Assembly: GCA_036491035.1 (NCBI GenBank)
Contig: DASXCU010000059.1
Location: 1 to 64,000 of the forward strand
DNA from: Galbitalea sp036491035
GTDB lineage: Bacteria > Actinomycetota > Actinomycetes > Actinomycetales > Microbacteriaceae
Length of the DNA stretch: 64,000 bases
Direction of reading: 5' to 3'
Both the position numbers and the translations under genes were made by a program. Numbering within the stretch: the first letter of the stretch is position 1; each line of letters starts with the position of its first letter. Under the pieces are notes generated by a model. That model was not told the DNA's origin, searched no databases, and saw only the letters and a list, made by a program, of their open reading frames with translations. Of the stretch, positions 24,934 through 33,052 are shown in pieces.

Positions 24934-26196
24934 GTGGTCGTTACCGCAGAGCGTCGCATCCAAACATCCGCCCGATCGGCCTCGACCGGACGCCTGATCG
25001 CACTCGATGGACTTCGCGGAGTCGCCGCCATGGTCGTCGTTTTCCACCACATCTACCAGGTGGCGCGACCGTTTCTCGAGCCGACCACGAATGCCTGGGC
25101 GCCCGGCAGCTTCTGGTGGATCATCTCCGCAACGCCGATCAAACTCCTGTCCGCCGGCTCCGAGAGCGTGCTGGTCTTTTTCGTGCTGAGCGGTGTCGTC
25201 GTTCCGCTCCCGCTTCTCGCCGGAGGCGCGCGCGCGTGGTTCGGATTCCTGTGTGGGAGATTGCTTCGCCTCTACGTCCCCGTGTGGGCCGCCATCCTGT
25301 GGTCCGGCCTGCTCGTCGCGTTGGTTCCGCGGCCATCGAGCGCGGTCACGGCCGGCTCGTGGGTGGAGCGCACAAACGCGACGACGGCGAAGCCCGGGCT
25401 CCTGTTCAGCGAGGCGGGGCTCATGCGCAACTCGTTCTCGACCGACAGCGTGCTGTGGTCGTTGCGCTGGGAGATCATCTTCTCGGTCGCGCTTCCCCTG
25501 TTCCTGCTGCTCGCCATCCTGCTTCGTCGCTTTTGGATCCCCGCGATCGTCGCGTGCGCGGGGCTGACGCTCGCCGGCAAGGCGATCGACGTCGACGCGC
25601 TGCTCTACCTGCCCGTGTTTTTCGCCGGCACGCTGATCTCGGTGAACCTGGAGTCCATTCGCGCCTGGGCGGGCGGTCCGAGCCGAGCGGCTGACCTGCT
25701 TCGGCGACGGTGGGTGGGCTACGCGACGCTCAGCCTGTCGGCGCTGCTGATCGTCGCGAGCTGGATGTTCCGCCCGCTCGTGCCGGCCGGCACTCTCGGG
25801 AGCGACGCGCTCGGTTCGCTGACGCCGCTCGGGGCGGTCGGCGTCGTGCTGTGCGCGATCCTTCTGCGCCCGGTGCGCGGTGCCCTGTCCGCGCGGGCTC
25901 CGCAGTGGCTGGGCCGAATCTCATTCAGCCTGTACCTCACGCACCTGCCGATCCTCGTCGCGCTCGTTTACCTCTTCGGCGATCGCAACTGGGGACTCGT
26001 CGCCCTCATCGGCATTCCGCTGAGCCTCGGCTTCGCCTACCTGTTCTTCCGGTTCGTCGAAGCGCCGTCCCATCGACTGGCACAGCGTGTGACCCGGCTC
26101 GCGTCGACGCTATCGACGACGGTCCACGTGGCGCTTCGGGCGCGTCACGTCGCGCGACTGCGAACCGCCGAGCGCTCGAGCTTTCAGAGGTCGTAG
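24934..26196 (+). CDS. Acyltransferase 3 (OafA-like) membrane protein
   Basis: An integral-membrane acyltransferase, about 420 residues from the start used here. The family signature is LIALDGLRGVAAMVVVFHHIYQ, with the catalytic His, then SVLVFFVLSGVVV, FLCGRLLRLYVPVWAAILWSGLL and FSTDSVLWSLRWEIIFSVALPL, and ten hydrophobic helices. It would acetylate or acylate a surface glycan, lipid or antibiotic; the substrate cannot be read. The start is unsure: GTG 24934 has a TTGCAT hexamer six bases before it, while TTG at 24844 or 24922 would extend the frame. The stop overlaps the convergent gene at 26184. Confidence 0.82.
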   Translation: MVVTAERRIQTSARSASTGRLIALDGLRGVAAMVVVFHHIYQVARPFLEPTTNAWAPGSFWWIISATPIKLLSAGSESVLVFFVLSGVVVPLPLLAGGARAWFGFLCGRLLRLYVPVWAAILWSGLLVALVPRPSSAVTAGSWVERTNATTAKPGLLFSEAGLMRNSFSTDSVLWSLRWEIIFSVALPLFLLLAILLRRFWIPAIVACAGLTLAGKAIDVDALLYLPVFFAGTLISVNLESIRAWAGGPSRAADLLRRRWVGYATLSLSALLIVASWMFRPLVPAGTLGSDALGSLTPLGAVGVVLCAILLRPVRGALSARAPQWLGRISFSLYLTHLPILVALVYLFGDRNWGLVALIGIPLSLGFAYLFFRFVEAPSHRLAQRVTRLASTLSTTVHVALRARHVARLRTAERSSFQRS

Positions 26197-26513
26197 AGCA
26201 GGTCGTTCGTATCCTGCACCGCGTCGAGGGGTACGACCTGGTGCGGCACGAGAGCGGCAATCTTGGCGTACAGCCGCGCGATCGTCAGTTCGTCGCGAAG
26301 CTCGGTGTCCTGGCGTGCCGACGGCATCACGAGAAGCGGGCTACCGGGGCCGAGCACGATGCTGGCCATCCGCTCCTGCTCATCGAGGACAACCGGAATG
26401 TCGACGACGTCGGCCGAGTTGTCTGCGATGAGTGCTCGCGTGTAATCCAGTACCGCGTTTCCGACCCCGTCTGTTGTCACGACCGACTCCCCCGAGTACG
26501 ACAGAACTTTCAT
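26184..26513 (-). CDS. Hypothetical 109-residue protein
   Basis: A soluble 109-residue protein beginning MKVLSYSGESVVTTDGVGNAVLDYTRALI, followed by alternating hydrophobic strands (DVVDIPVVLDE, SIVLGPGSPLLVM) and ending DTNDLLYDL. No membrane helix, cysteine pair or catalytic motif is seen. I do not recognise the family. A CATCGT hexamer lies six bases before its ATG, and it could be leaderless. Its 3' end overlaps the convergent acyltransferase gene by 13 bases. Upstream it is divergent from the cupin/SnoaL pair. Confidence 0.65.
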   Translation of the reverse strand: MKVLSYSGESVVTTDGVGNAVLDYTRALIADNSADVVDIPVVLDEQERMASIVLGPGSPLLVMPSARQDTELRDELTIARLYAKIAALVPHQVVPLDAVQDTNDLLYDL

Positions 26514-26605
26514 TCTTCAACGATGCGCCCTCCGCTCCTAGGCTTCTACTCGTTGCGGATACCGAGAGACGCGCGTACATTCCCGCTCTTGGCAGCCCCC
26601 CACCT

Positions 26606-26666
26606 ATCGAATGCCCTGCAGCTGCGGTTCATATCGCCTCGCACCCGCAGTTAGAGGGCACTCGAT
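26606..26666 (+). repeat. Long imperfect inverted repeat before the cupin gene
   Basis: The left arm (26606-26627) and right arm (26645-26666) are each 22 bases and match at 18 positions as inverted copies, separated by 17 bases. The right arm reaches to 18 bases before the TAGATT -10 hexamer, so it covers the -35 region of the cupin gene. It is an operator or RNA structure candidate. Confidence 0.6.
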
Positions 26667-26684
26667 GGTTCTTGGATACCTGAA

Positions 26685-26690
26685 TAGATT
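26685..26690 (+). promoter_or_regulatory. Leaderless -10 element of the cupin gene
   Basis: TAGATT ends six bases before the ATG at 26697, predicting a transcript that starts at the A. This favours ATG 26697 over the in-frame GTG at 26691. Confidence 0.6.
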
Positions 26691-26696
26691 GTGAGT

Positions 26697-27077
26697 ATGC
26701 CGAACGATGTCGTGAACCTGAAGTCCGCACTCGATTCGATCGCCGAACCGTGGCAGCCACACCGGCTCGCCAGCGTCAACGACTCCGACGTGAAGGTGGC
26801 GAAACTGCTGGGCGAGTTCGTCTGGCACGCTCATCCGGAATCCGACGAACTGTTCCTCGTCGTAGCAGGGAGGCCGACTCTACAGCTGCGAGACGGGGAC
26901 GTGTCGCTCGGGCTGGGCGACGTCTATGTCGTTCCGCGCGGTGTCGAACACTGTCCTCTCGCGGTCGACGACGCCTCGGTTGTGATGATCGAGTTGCAAG
27001 GAACCGTTAACACCGGCAATGCCGGTGGCGAGCGCACGACGCGAGTTCGCGAATTGGGCGACGGAGAATCGAAATGA
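26697..27077 (+). CDS. Cupin-domain protein
   Basis: A 126-residue single-domain cupin. The first metal motif is HAHPESDELFLVVAG and the second is GDVYVVPRGVEHCPLAVDD, placing it with RmlC-like cupins that bind a metal and a small ligand. The ATG at 26697 is chosen because of the six-base spacing to a TAGATT -10. The TGA overlaps the ATG of the following SnoaL-like gene (ATGA), so the two are co-translated. The pair resemble a small detoxification or sensing unit; no substrate is evident. A long inverted repeat covers the promoter region. Confidence 0.88.
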   Translation: MPNDVVNLKSALDSIAEPWQPHRLASVNDSDVKVAKLLGEFVWHAHPESDELFLVVAGRPTLQLRDGDVSLGLGDVYVVPRGVEHCPLAVDDASVVMIELQGTVNTGNAGGERTTRVRELGDGESK

Positions 27078-27490
27078 GCAACAGCCGCGAGATTGTGTCG
27101 AAGGCATTCGACGACTGGTCCGCCGGGACGGGGTCCGTGTCTAGCATCTTCGCCGACGAGATGACGTGGGAGATCGTCGGCCACTCGGTCGCATCCCGCA
27201 GGTACGCGAACGCCGCCGAGTTCATCACCGAGGTGCTCCAGCCGTTCGGAGCGCGGTTCAGTACGACCACCCCGTTCCGACCGGTGAACATCCGTCAGAT
27301 CGTGGCCGAGGGCGATCGGGTCGTCGTCCTGTGGGACGGCGAGGGAGAGACGATTGCGGGCACCACGTACCGCAACACCTACGCGTGGTTCATGACGCTG
27401 AACTCGGAGGGCCGGATCGTCGACGGGACGGCGTTCTACGACAGCATCAGCTTCAACGAGCTGTGGAACACGGTCGAACCGGCGAGGTGA
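27074..27490 (+). CDS. SnoaL-like (NTF2-fold) protein
   Basis: A 138-residue NTF2/SnoaL-fold protein. SREIVSKAFDDWSAGTGSVSSIFADEMTWEIVG is the helical opening typical of the fold, followed by beta strands such as IRQIVAEGDRVVVLWDGEGETIAGTTYRNTYAWFMTLN and a C-terminal helix FYDSISFNELWNTV. Members are small-molecule enzymes or scaffolds with little sequence-level specificity. It starts inside the cupin stop codon (ATGA) and ends one base before the 3' end of the convergent tRNA-Lys gene. Confidence 0.88.
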   Translation: MSNSREIVSKAFDDWSAGTGSVSSIFADEMTWEIVGHSVASRRYANAAEFITEVLQPFGARFSTTTPFRPVNIRQIVAEGDRVVVLWDGEGETIAGTTYRNTYAWFMTLNSEGRIVDGTAFYDSISFNELWNTVEPAR

Positions 27491-27491
27491 G

Positions 27492-27564
<73 letters not shown>

Positions 27565-27636
27565 GTGGCTGTCCGAACTTCCGGACCGAGAAGCAAGATT
27601 AGCATGAGAGCCAGCCCCGATTTACAAGGAGAAGTC

Positions 27637-28110
27637 ATGACCGGCACTCGTCTCGAAGCGGGCGACGCCGCCCCCGCGTTCACCCTCCACGACCAGGATG
27701 GCGAATCCGTTTCGCTCTCCGACTTTGCCGGCCAGAACACGATCGTTTACTTCTACCCGGCCGCATCCACGCCCGGCTGCACCACCCAGGCGTGCGACTT
27801 CCGCGACAACATCAACTCACTGAAGTCCGCCGGTTACCAGGTGGTCGGCGTCTCGAAGGACAACCTCGGCGACCTGAAGAAGTTCCAGAAGGAGCAGGGA
27901 CTCAACTTCCCGCTTCTCAGCGACCCCGACCTCACCGTGCACAACGCGTACGGTGCGTACGGCGAGAAGCTGCTCTATGGCAAACCCGTCACCGGCACCC
28001 TGCGCTCCACCTTCGTCGTCGGACCGGATGGAAAAGTGGTGCTTCCGCTCTACAACGTGAAGGCCACGGGTCACGTCGCGAGCCTCCGTAAGAAGCTCGG
28101 TGTCGACTAG
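27637..28110 (+). CDS. bcp: Thiol peroxidase, Bcp/PrxQ type
   Basis: A 157-residue peroxiredoxin that reduces peroxides with thiol donors. The active-site motif PAASTPGCTTQACDFRDN has the peroxidatic Cys48 and resolving Cys53, separated by four residues as in alpha-type PrxQ/Bcp. The N-terminus (GDAAPAFTLHDQDGESVSLSDF) and C-terminus are of the expected type. The ATG at 27637 has an AAGGAGA site ending a few bases upstream; an earlier ATG at 27604 would add unlikely residues. It follows the tRNA-Lys divergently, and its stop overlaps the convergent membrane-protein gene by four bases. Confidence 0.95.
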   Translation: MTGTRLEAGDAAPAFTLHDQDGESVSLSDFAGQNTIVYFYPAASTPGCTTQACDFRDNINSLKSAGYQVVGVSKDNLGDLKKFQKEQGLNFPLLSDPDLTVHNAYGAYGEKLLYGKPVTGTLRSTFVVGPDGKVVLPLYNVKATGHVASLRKKLGVD

Positions 28111-28526
28111 AACGTGCGGCTGTCCTCGTCATCCTCGCCTCGAGCGGGACGAGTAGTCGCTCGGAGCACGGGCGGCGAAAAGACGAGCACCAGAAGCACC
28201 ACCGCCGGCACGGCCAGAATCCAGCCGAGCGTCGGTGCTTTCGTGATCACGATGCTGTACGCGACCAGCAGCTGAAGTACGGCGATGCACACGGTCGCGC
28301 CACGAATCCACGGACGCCCACGAAAAGTCGCACGTGCCACCAGAACGACCGCAACGGCCGCAATCGCCACCGTCACGGCGAGGGCGATCGCAGTTCCGAT
28401 GGAGGCGATTGGGGCAGCAAATATCTCGATGACGAGATAAATCGTTGCCCCCACCAGAGCGATGCCCTCCAGCAAAATAAGCCCGGAAAGCGCATAGATC
28501 AGCGCAGGTTTGCGGGTTCCGCTCAC
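28107..28526 (-). CDS. Four-helix membrane protein of unknown function
   Basis: A 139-residue protein with four hydrophobic helices and an acidic/basic C-terminal tail. The helices are YALSGLILLEGIALVGATIYLVIEIF, AIALAVTVAIAAVAVVLVA, IAVLQLLVAYSIVI and ILAVPAVVLLVLVF; the tail ends RPARGEDDEDSRTF. Actinobacterial genomes have many such small integral-membrane proteins, and I do not recognise a named family. It starts at GTG. The stop overlaps the convergent bcp stop by four bases, and it is divergent from whiB1 across about 190 bases. Confidence 0.75.
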   Translation of the reverse strand: MSGTRKPALIYALSGLILLEGIALVGATIYLVIEIFAAPIASIGTAIALAVTVAIAAVAVVLVARATFRGRPWIRGATVCIAVLQLLVAYSIVITKAPTLGWILAVPAVVLLVLVFSPPVLRATTRPARGEDDEDSRTF

Positions 28527-28651
28527 AGCTACATCCCATACAAAGCTATTGATTTGACTTAGGTCATGTGAGAGCCTATGTGAGGTTGATTTGACGCTTA
28601 CAAGGTTGTGAGCGAGTCCCAGATAGTTTTTTCTTCCCCTCCCCGAATCTC

Positions 28652-28664
28652 AGGTCATCGACCT
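28652..28664. promoter_or_regulatory. Short inverted repeat upstream of whiB1
   Basis: AGGTC, three bases, then GACCT lie about 50 bases before the whiB1 ATG. In the same 189-base interval TTGACT followed after 17 bases by TATGTG near 28555-28585 is a possible promoter, and a second TTGACG lies downstream. Function not known. Confidence 0.35.
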
Positions 28665-28715
28665 TTGCACCGTCGCGACGCCATTTAAGGCGCGCATCAC
28701 TAAAGGAGCACCACT

Positions 28716-28964
28716 ATGGATTGGCGTGACAAAGCCGCCTGTCTCACGGCCGACCCGGAGCTGTTTTTTCCGGTCGGTAACACAGGACCGGCTGTCGACC
28801 AGATCGACAAGGCCAAGGCCGTTTGTGCGCGCTGCTCCGTAACCGAGATGTGCCTCCAGTACGCGCTCGAGACGTCGCAGGACTCGGGTGTCTGGGGTGG
28901 CCTCAGTGAGGACGAGCGTCGCGCTCTCAAGCGCCGCGCCGCCCGCGCCCGCCGCGCCTCCTAG
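28716..28964 (+). CDS. whiB1: WhiB1-type iron-sulfur transcription factor
   Basis: An 82-residue WhiB-family regulator with the four cluster cysteines Cys9, Cys37, Cys40 and Cys46, the GVWGGLSEDERRALKRR turn-and-basic C-terminus, and the opening MDWRDKAACLTADPELFFPVG. The length and wording closely match mycobacterial WhiB1, an essential NO-sensitive [4Fe-4S] protein that binds the main sigma factor. The next gene cluster contains pdtaS, as it does beside whiB1 (Rv3219) in M. tuberculosis. An AAAGGAG site precedes the ATG. The stop codon falls in a short tandem duplication at 28958-28999, followed by a hairpin terminator. Confidence 0.95.
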   Translation: MDWRDKAACLTADPELFFPVGNTGPAVDQIDKAKAVCARCSVTEMCLQYALETSQDSGVWGGLSEDERRALKRRAARARRAS

Positions 28965-28999
28965 AACGCGGCGCTCCTAGAACGCGGCGCTCCTAGAAC
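28958..28999 (+). repeat. 16-base tandem repeat covering the whiB1 stop
   Basis: The unit CTCCTAGAACGCGGCG occurs at 28958-28973 and 28974-28989, with a partial third copy to 28999. The TAG stop of whiB1 is inside the first unit, so each copy carries a stop codon. Confidence 0.85.
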
Positions 29000-29010
29000 A
29001 CGTCAGCGAG

Positions 29011-29041
29011 AGACCTGACCGGCAGTACGCCCGGCAGGTCT
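29011..29041 (+). terminator. Hairpin terminator after whiB1
   Basis: AGACCTGACCGG and CCGGCAGGTCT form a near-perfect stem with a one-base bulge, followed by a short T-rich stretch (TTTCGTTTG). It separates whiB1 from the glyoxalase gene. Confidence 0.7.
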
Positions 29042-29065
29042 TTCGTTTGTGTGCCGCCGAAGCGG

Positions 29066-29094
29066 TTGACACTCGCCGCGGCGGCCAGCACGAT
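29066..29094 (+). promoter_or_regulatory. Promoter of the glyoxalase-like gene (leaderless)
   Basis: TTGACA at 29066-29071 and CACGAT at 29089-29094 are separated by the ideal 17 bases. CACGAT ends six bases before the ATG at 29101, predicting a leaderless transcript. Confidence 0.75.
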
Positions 29095-29100
29095 TGCCGC

Positions 29101-29478
29101 ATGGCGATCACTCACGTGCAGCTTCTCTCCGTTCCGGTTTCCGACCAGGATCGCGCCCGCGACTTCTACGTCGACGTACTCGGCTTCGAGCTCGCCATGG
29201 ACACTCAGCTCGGACCGGACATGCGCTGGGTGCTGGTGAAACCGCCCGGCGGAGAAACCGCCGTCACGCTGGTCACCTGGTTCCCGACGATGCCGGCGGG
29301 CTCTCTCAGGGGCACGGTACTCGAGACCGACGATCTCGAAGGGGACGTGGAGCGACTCGCGGGTCTCGGCGTCGATCTCCGCGACGGCATCGAGGATGCG
29401 TCGTGGGGACGATTCGTGCAGTTCAGCGATCCGGACGGAAACGGGATCGTGCTGCAGGCGTCCACCGCTCGGAACTAG
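29101..29478 (+). CDS. Glyoxalase/bleomycin-resistance (VOC) family protein
   Basis: A 125-residue vicinal-oxygen-chelate protein. It opens AITHVQLLSVPVSDQDRARDFYVDVLGF, the standard VOC strand-helix with the metal-site His in the first beta strand, and ends FSDPDGNGIVLQA, the second-half metal ligand region. The substrate is not predictable. The ATG at 29101 is fixed by a complete leaderless promoter (TTGACA, 17 bases, CACGAT, six bases). An upstream frame to 29047 is rejected because it would run through the promoter. The stop overlaps the convergent pdtaS gene by four bases. Confidence 0.9.
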   Translation: MAITHVQLLSVPVSDQDRARDFYVDVLGFELAMDTQLGPDMRWVLVKPPGGETAVTLVTWFPTMPAGSLRGTVLETDDLEGDVERLAGLGVDLRDGIEDASWGRFVQFSDPDGNGIVLQASTARN

Positions 29479-30971
29479 TCCCTCGCGATCCAGTTCAGCG
29501 GAATGTCGATGGTCACTTCGGTACCGCTGCCGACCAGTGTGTGCCAGTCGATGGTGCCGCCGAGTTCGCCCTGAATGAGCGTGCGCACGATCTGAGTGCC
29601 CAGTCCCGCGCCGACCTGGCCCTCCGGAAGCCCAACGCCGTTGTCGCGCACGCGGACGCGTAGCTCCTTCTCGTTGCGCTTGGCGCTAATCGCGACCTCG
29701 CCGTCGCGGCCCGCGAGCCCATGCTCGACGGCGTTCGTGACCAGCTCGGTGAGCGCGAGCGCGAGCGGCGTCGCATACTCGCTGGGCAGCACGCCGAAGC
29801 TGCCCGTGAACTTCGGATGCACCGTGGTGTTGTGACTCGACGCGACCTCCGCGACGAGCAGCAGGACCCGATCGAAGACGGCGTCGAAGTCGACGTTCTG
29901 GCTGAGACCCTCGCTCAGGGTGTCGTGGACGACCGCGATGGCGGCGACGCGGCGCATGGCCTGGCCGAGCGCATCCCGTGCCACGTCGTTGTGCGTACGC
30001 CGGGCCTGGATGCGAAGCAGTGAGGCGACCGTCTGGAGGTTGTTCTTGACACGGTGATGGATCTCACGGATCGTCGCATCCTTGGTGATCAGCTCACGCT
30101 CCTGGTGGCGCATCTCCGTCACATCCCGGCACAGGATGATCGCGCCGATCCGCTCGCCGGCATTGCGGATCGGGATGGCCCGCAGTGAGACCGTGACGCC
30201 ACGTGCCTCGATGTCGGTGCGCCATGGTGCGCGTCCCGTGACGACGAGCGGCAGCGACTCATCGACCGTGTAGTTGTGGTCGACGAGCAGCGCGGTGGTC
30301 ACCTCGGCGAGTGACTCGCCCTCGAGTTCGCCCGCGAATCCCATCCGGTTGAACGCGGACAGCGCGTTCGGACTGGCAAAGGTCGCTGTTCCATCGATGT
30401 CGAGACGGATGAGCCCGTCGGATGCGCGCGGTGCGCCGCGCCGGGGCCCCGCCGGGGCGCCGAGGTCCGGGAAGTCGCCGGACGCGATCATCTCGAACAG
30501 GTCGTTCGCGCACTCGATGAACGTCAGTTCCTGGCGTGAAGGGGTGCGCGCCTCACCGAGGTTGGTGTGCCGGGTGATGACGGCGATGGGCCTATCCGTC
30601 GTCTGCTTGCCGCTCGGGTCGATGCGACGCAGCACCGGCACGGCGCGAACTCGGGTCGGGGTCTCCTCGTACCAGGTCGGCGTCGTGGAGTCGTTGATCT
30701 CGGTGGTCTCAAATGCGGCCGTCACCTGGGCGGCCCATTCGGGTTTCACGGTCTGGCCGACGAAGTCCCGATAGAAGAGCGTCGCTGACCCGGATGGGCG
30801 GGCGTGCGCCACGGCGACGAAGCTGTCGTCTGCGCTGGGTACCCACAGCACGATGTCGCCGAAAGCGAGGTCGGCGAGCAGCTGCCAGTCGCCGACGAGA
30901 AGGTGGAGCCACTCGACGTCGGCCTCGTCCGAGCGCCCCTGGGCGAGCACGAGTTCGGAGAGCGTGGACAC
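29475..30971 (-). CDS. pdtaS: Sensor histidine kinase PdtaS
   Basis: A 498-residue cytoplasmic histidine kinase. The N-terminal GAF-like region is followed by a PAS-like domain (LIRLDIDGTATFASPNALSAFNRMG), a HisKA_2 helix with the phospho-acceptor His in TKDATIREIHHRVKNNLQTVASLLRIQARR, and a HATPase_c domain (ALTELVTNAVEHGL, VRDNGVGLP, LGTQIVRTL). Wording and layout match mycobacterial PdtaS (Rv3220c), whose partner PdtaR is an ANTAR antiterminator and is not in this window. A TAGCCT hexamer lies six bases before the GTG start, so it is probably leaderless. Its proximity to whiB1 matches M. tuberculosis. Confidence 0.94.
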   Translation of the reverse strand: MSTLSELVLAQGRSDEADVEWLHLLVGDWQLLADLAFGDIVLWVPSADDSFVAVAHARPSGSATLFYRDFVGQTVKPEWAAQVTAAFETTEINDSTTPTWYEETPTRVRAVPVLRRIDPSGKQTTDRPIAVITRHTNLGEARTPSRQELTFIECANDLFEMIASGDFPDLGAPAGPRRGAPRASDGLIRLDIDGTATFASPNALSAFNRMGFAGELEGESLAEVTTALLVDHNYTVDESLPLVVTGRAPWRTDIEARGVTVSLRAIPIRNAGERIGAIILCRDVTEMRHQERELITKDATIREIHHRVKNNLQTVASLLRIQARRTHNDVARDALGQAMRRVAAIAVVHDTLSEGLSQNVDFDAVFDRVLLLVAEVASSHNTTVHPKFTGSFGVLPSEYATPLALALTELVTNAVEHGLAGRDGEVAISAKRNEKELRVRVRDNGVGLPEGQVGAGLGTQIVRTLIQGELGGTIDWHTLVGSGTEVTIDIPLNWIARD

Positions 30972-30977
30972 CCGTCA

Positions 30978-30983
30978 AGGCTA
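30978..30983 (-). promoter_or_regulatory. Leaderless -10 element of pdtaS
   Basis: TAGCCT on the minus strand ends six bases before the pdtaS GTG at 30971. It has the T, A and final T of the -10 consensus, and no ribosome site lies between them. Confidence 0.5.
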
Positions 30984-30999
30984 GCCGTTCAGCGAGTGC

Positions 31000-32241
31000 C
31001 TAGCTTCGGACCGCCTTCAGCGCGCGAGTTCTCTTGCGGCTCGACGCGGGAGGGAGTAGGCGCGATGCAACGAGGTCACGAATCGCGGAGCGCGCTGGCG
31101 ACCTGGGTGCGGCATCCGCCAGTGTGCGCCCGCTCAGGATGGCCGCATCCAGCGACGCCGGGTCATGCGGGATCATGGCGGCTGAGTCGATGCCGCCGAA
31201 CCGCGAGAGGGTCTGTGTTACCTGCCCGATGGGGTTCAGCCCGATCGCGCTCGCCCGCACCTTGTTCATCGCGACGATCACGCGTCCCTCGGCGACCGTC
31301 TCGAGAAGATCGACGTGGGCACGCAGGAAACGAGAGAGCCCGACCGGATCCGCCGCACCGACGGCGATCACCCGGTCGGCTTCGCGAAGCGCTGTGATGC
31401 TGGCCGCGTTGCGTCGCGGCGCAAACAGGTCACTGGAGATCTCCTCATCGTGTTCGAGGCTGAACCCGGTATCGACCACCGTGAAGTCGACCCACGCCCG
31501 GCACTCCTGAAGAGTCGACGCGACCCGCAGCGCGGAGAGCTCGGGCCAGCGACTCGGGCGACCGATGCCCGTGAGCACCCAGAACCCGGTCCGACCGGCG
31601 CCGTAGCGCTGGCCGATGCGTTCCAGTTCGGCGCGGGTAAGAGCATCCGTGCCCGCCAGCCTGCAGGCGGCGGCGAAGCCGGGCGCCTCATCCAGCATCC
31701 CGAGCGCGGGGGCGATCGAACCGCTGTAGGTGTCGACGTCCGCGAGGGCGACCGAGTGCCCGGCGGCGGCGAGTTCGTACGCCACGTTGATCGCAATCGT
31801 TGTGCGCCCGGGCGCACCCGCCGGCCCCCACACCGCGATCACCGCACCGCCCTTCGGCGCGGCAACGGGTGCGTCCTCGATGTCGTCGGGCAGCTGCGTC
31901 GGCTTCGACGGCAACACGGCCAGGTCTCGCTCCAGCGTTGGCCAGTCCGCGGCCAGCTCAGCGGATTCGAGGAGCCCAAGAGTCGCCGCGTGGCGTCGAT
32001 CCAGCGGGCCGTCGACGAGGGGAAGTATGCGGACGCCCGCCTCGTCGCAGATGGAGACGAGGCTCGGTGTGAGGTGGCGCTCGGTAGCCGCGACGATGGC
32101 GACATCCGGATTCACCGCCTCGATCCGGGAGGCGAGCTCGTGGGCGGTGGAGCAGCGAGCGACGATCTCATGCCCGTGCCGGGTGGCCTGCGGAACCAGG
32201 CGGTCCTCCGCCTCGAGTGGCAGCGCGAACGCGACGCGCAT
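31000..32241 (-). CDS. CpaE/TadZ-like MinD-ParA family ATPase, degenerate P-loop
   Basis: A 413-residue protein. The N-terminal third is a receiver-like domain (MRVAFALPLEAEDRLVPQATRHGHEIVARC...VDGPLD), and the C-terminal part is a deviant-Walker MinD/ParA fold: AVIAVWGPAGAPGRTTIAINVAYELAAAGHSVALADVDTYSGSIAPALG, then FTVVDTGFSLE and VIVAMNKVRASAIG. The P-loop has Arg where the nucleotide-binding Lys should be (PGRTT), and the signature Lys is also missing. CpaE/TadZ proteins position Tad/Flp pili, but no other tad genes are near. It lies two bases after the SAF-domain gene, so they are coupled. Confidence 0.85.
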   Translation of the reverse strand: MRVAFALPLEAEDRLVPQATRHGHEIVARCSTAHELASRIEAVNPDVAIVAATERHLTPSLVSICDEAGVRILPLVDGPLDRRHAATLGLLESAELAADWPTLERDLAVLPSKPTQLPDDIEDAPVAAPKGGAVIAVWGPAGAPGRTTIAINVAYELAAAGHSVALADVDTYSGSIAPALGMLDEAPGFAAACRLAGTDALTRAELERIGQRYGAGRTGFWVLTGIGRPSRWPELSALRVASTLQECRAWVDFTVVDTGFSLEHDEEISSDLFAPRRNAASITALREADRVIAVGAADPVGLSRFLRAHVDLLETVAEGRVIVAMNKVRASAIGLNPIGQVTQTLSRFGGIDSAAMIPHDPASLDAAILSGRTLADAAPRSPARSAIRDLVASRLLPPASSRKRTRALKAVRS

Positions 32242-32243
32242 CC

Positions 32244-32939
32244 TTACTGTCCCAGCGGCAGGTCGACGGGGACCACGCTCAGCACCGCACCGTTGGCGAT
32301 CGCATCCAGCACCGTCGCGGTGTCGGCCTTGGGAAGCAGCAGCTCCACGGATGAGCCGGTCGAGCCCACCAGGTTCTTCTGGTCGACGATCCGCACGACG
32401 ATCGCCGATGACACGAGGACGGTTGGCGCGTCGAACGATCCGACGGCAGCCGCTGTCGTATCGCCGTCGGACAACGAGGCGGGTTGCGCCGACCACAGGT
32501 CGACCCGAGTCCCCGGCGCGATCGAGGAGGCGAGCGTTCCGTTCACCGCCACCACCGCTGACGTGAGAGCCTGTCCCACCACGCTGCCCACCGCGGAGTG
32601 CGGAACGAGTTCACCCGCCGCGACCGAACGCGTGACGACCAGTCCAGCGGAGGGAACATCCGACGCGCGAAGGTACAGACCCGCGGTTCGACCGACCCGC
32701 ACGCTGGTCGGGACGAGGTCGGATGCGTGCACGCGTTCCCCCGGCGTGAGGGTCGTTCGAGCGGCGAGCACGTCGATCGACGCATTGACCGCGTTGACGA
32801 GGGCGTCCACCCCGAAGACGGATGCGACGACCAGGACCAGTCCGATCGCGAACCGTGGATCGAACCAGAATGAGCGGCGACGCGCCTTCGTGCCCTGGGA
32901 TGGGCCGCCCTCACGCGGCGAATCTCTCGTCGATGCCAT
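32244..32939 (-). CDS. SAF-domain (CpaB/FlgA-like) membrane protein
   Basis: A 231-residue protein with one N-terminal membrane helix (about residues 27-50, FAIGLVLVVASVFGVDALV) preceded by a basic stretch (KARRRSFWFDPR), then an extracytoplasmic SAF domain: LTPGERVHASDLVPTSVRVGR, AGLVVTRSVAAGELVPHSAVG, LASSIAPGTRVDLWS. Such domains occur in CpaB of Tad pili and FlgA of flagella. The ATG at 32939 follows AGGAG; further upstream starts exist at 32954 and 33011. It forms a two-gene unit with the CpaE-like ATPase, diverging from the helix-turn-helix gene across 113 bases. Confidence 0.85.
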   Translation of the reverse strand: MASTRDSPREGGPSQGTKARRRSFWFDPRFAIGLVLVVASVFGVDALVNAVNASIDVLAARTTLTPGERVHASDLVPTSVRVGRTAGLYLRASDVPSAGLVVTRSVAAGELVPHSAVGSVVGQALTSAVVAVNGTLASSIAPGTRVDLWSAQPASLSDGDTTAAAVGSFDAPTVLVSSAIVVRIVDQKNLVGSTGSSVELLLPKADTATVLDAIANGAVLSVVPVDLPLGQ

Positions 32940-33052
32940 CTTGTTTCTCCTCATCCGGCCTGGGTACCCCATGGTCACGGGGATCGGCGAGATACGAGGG
33001 AAGTTATCCACAGGGCGGTTTCACGGGTGCTCGCGGTCTCATAATCGGACCC

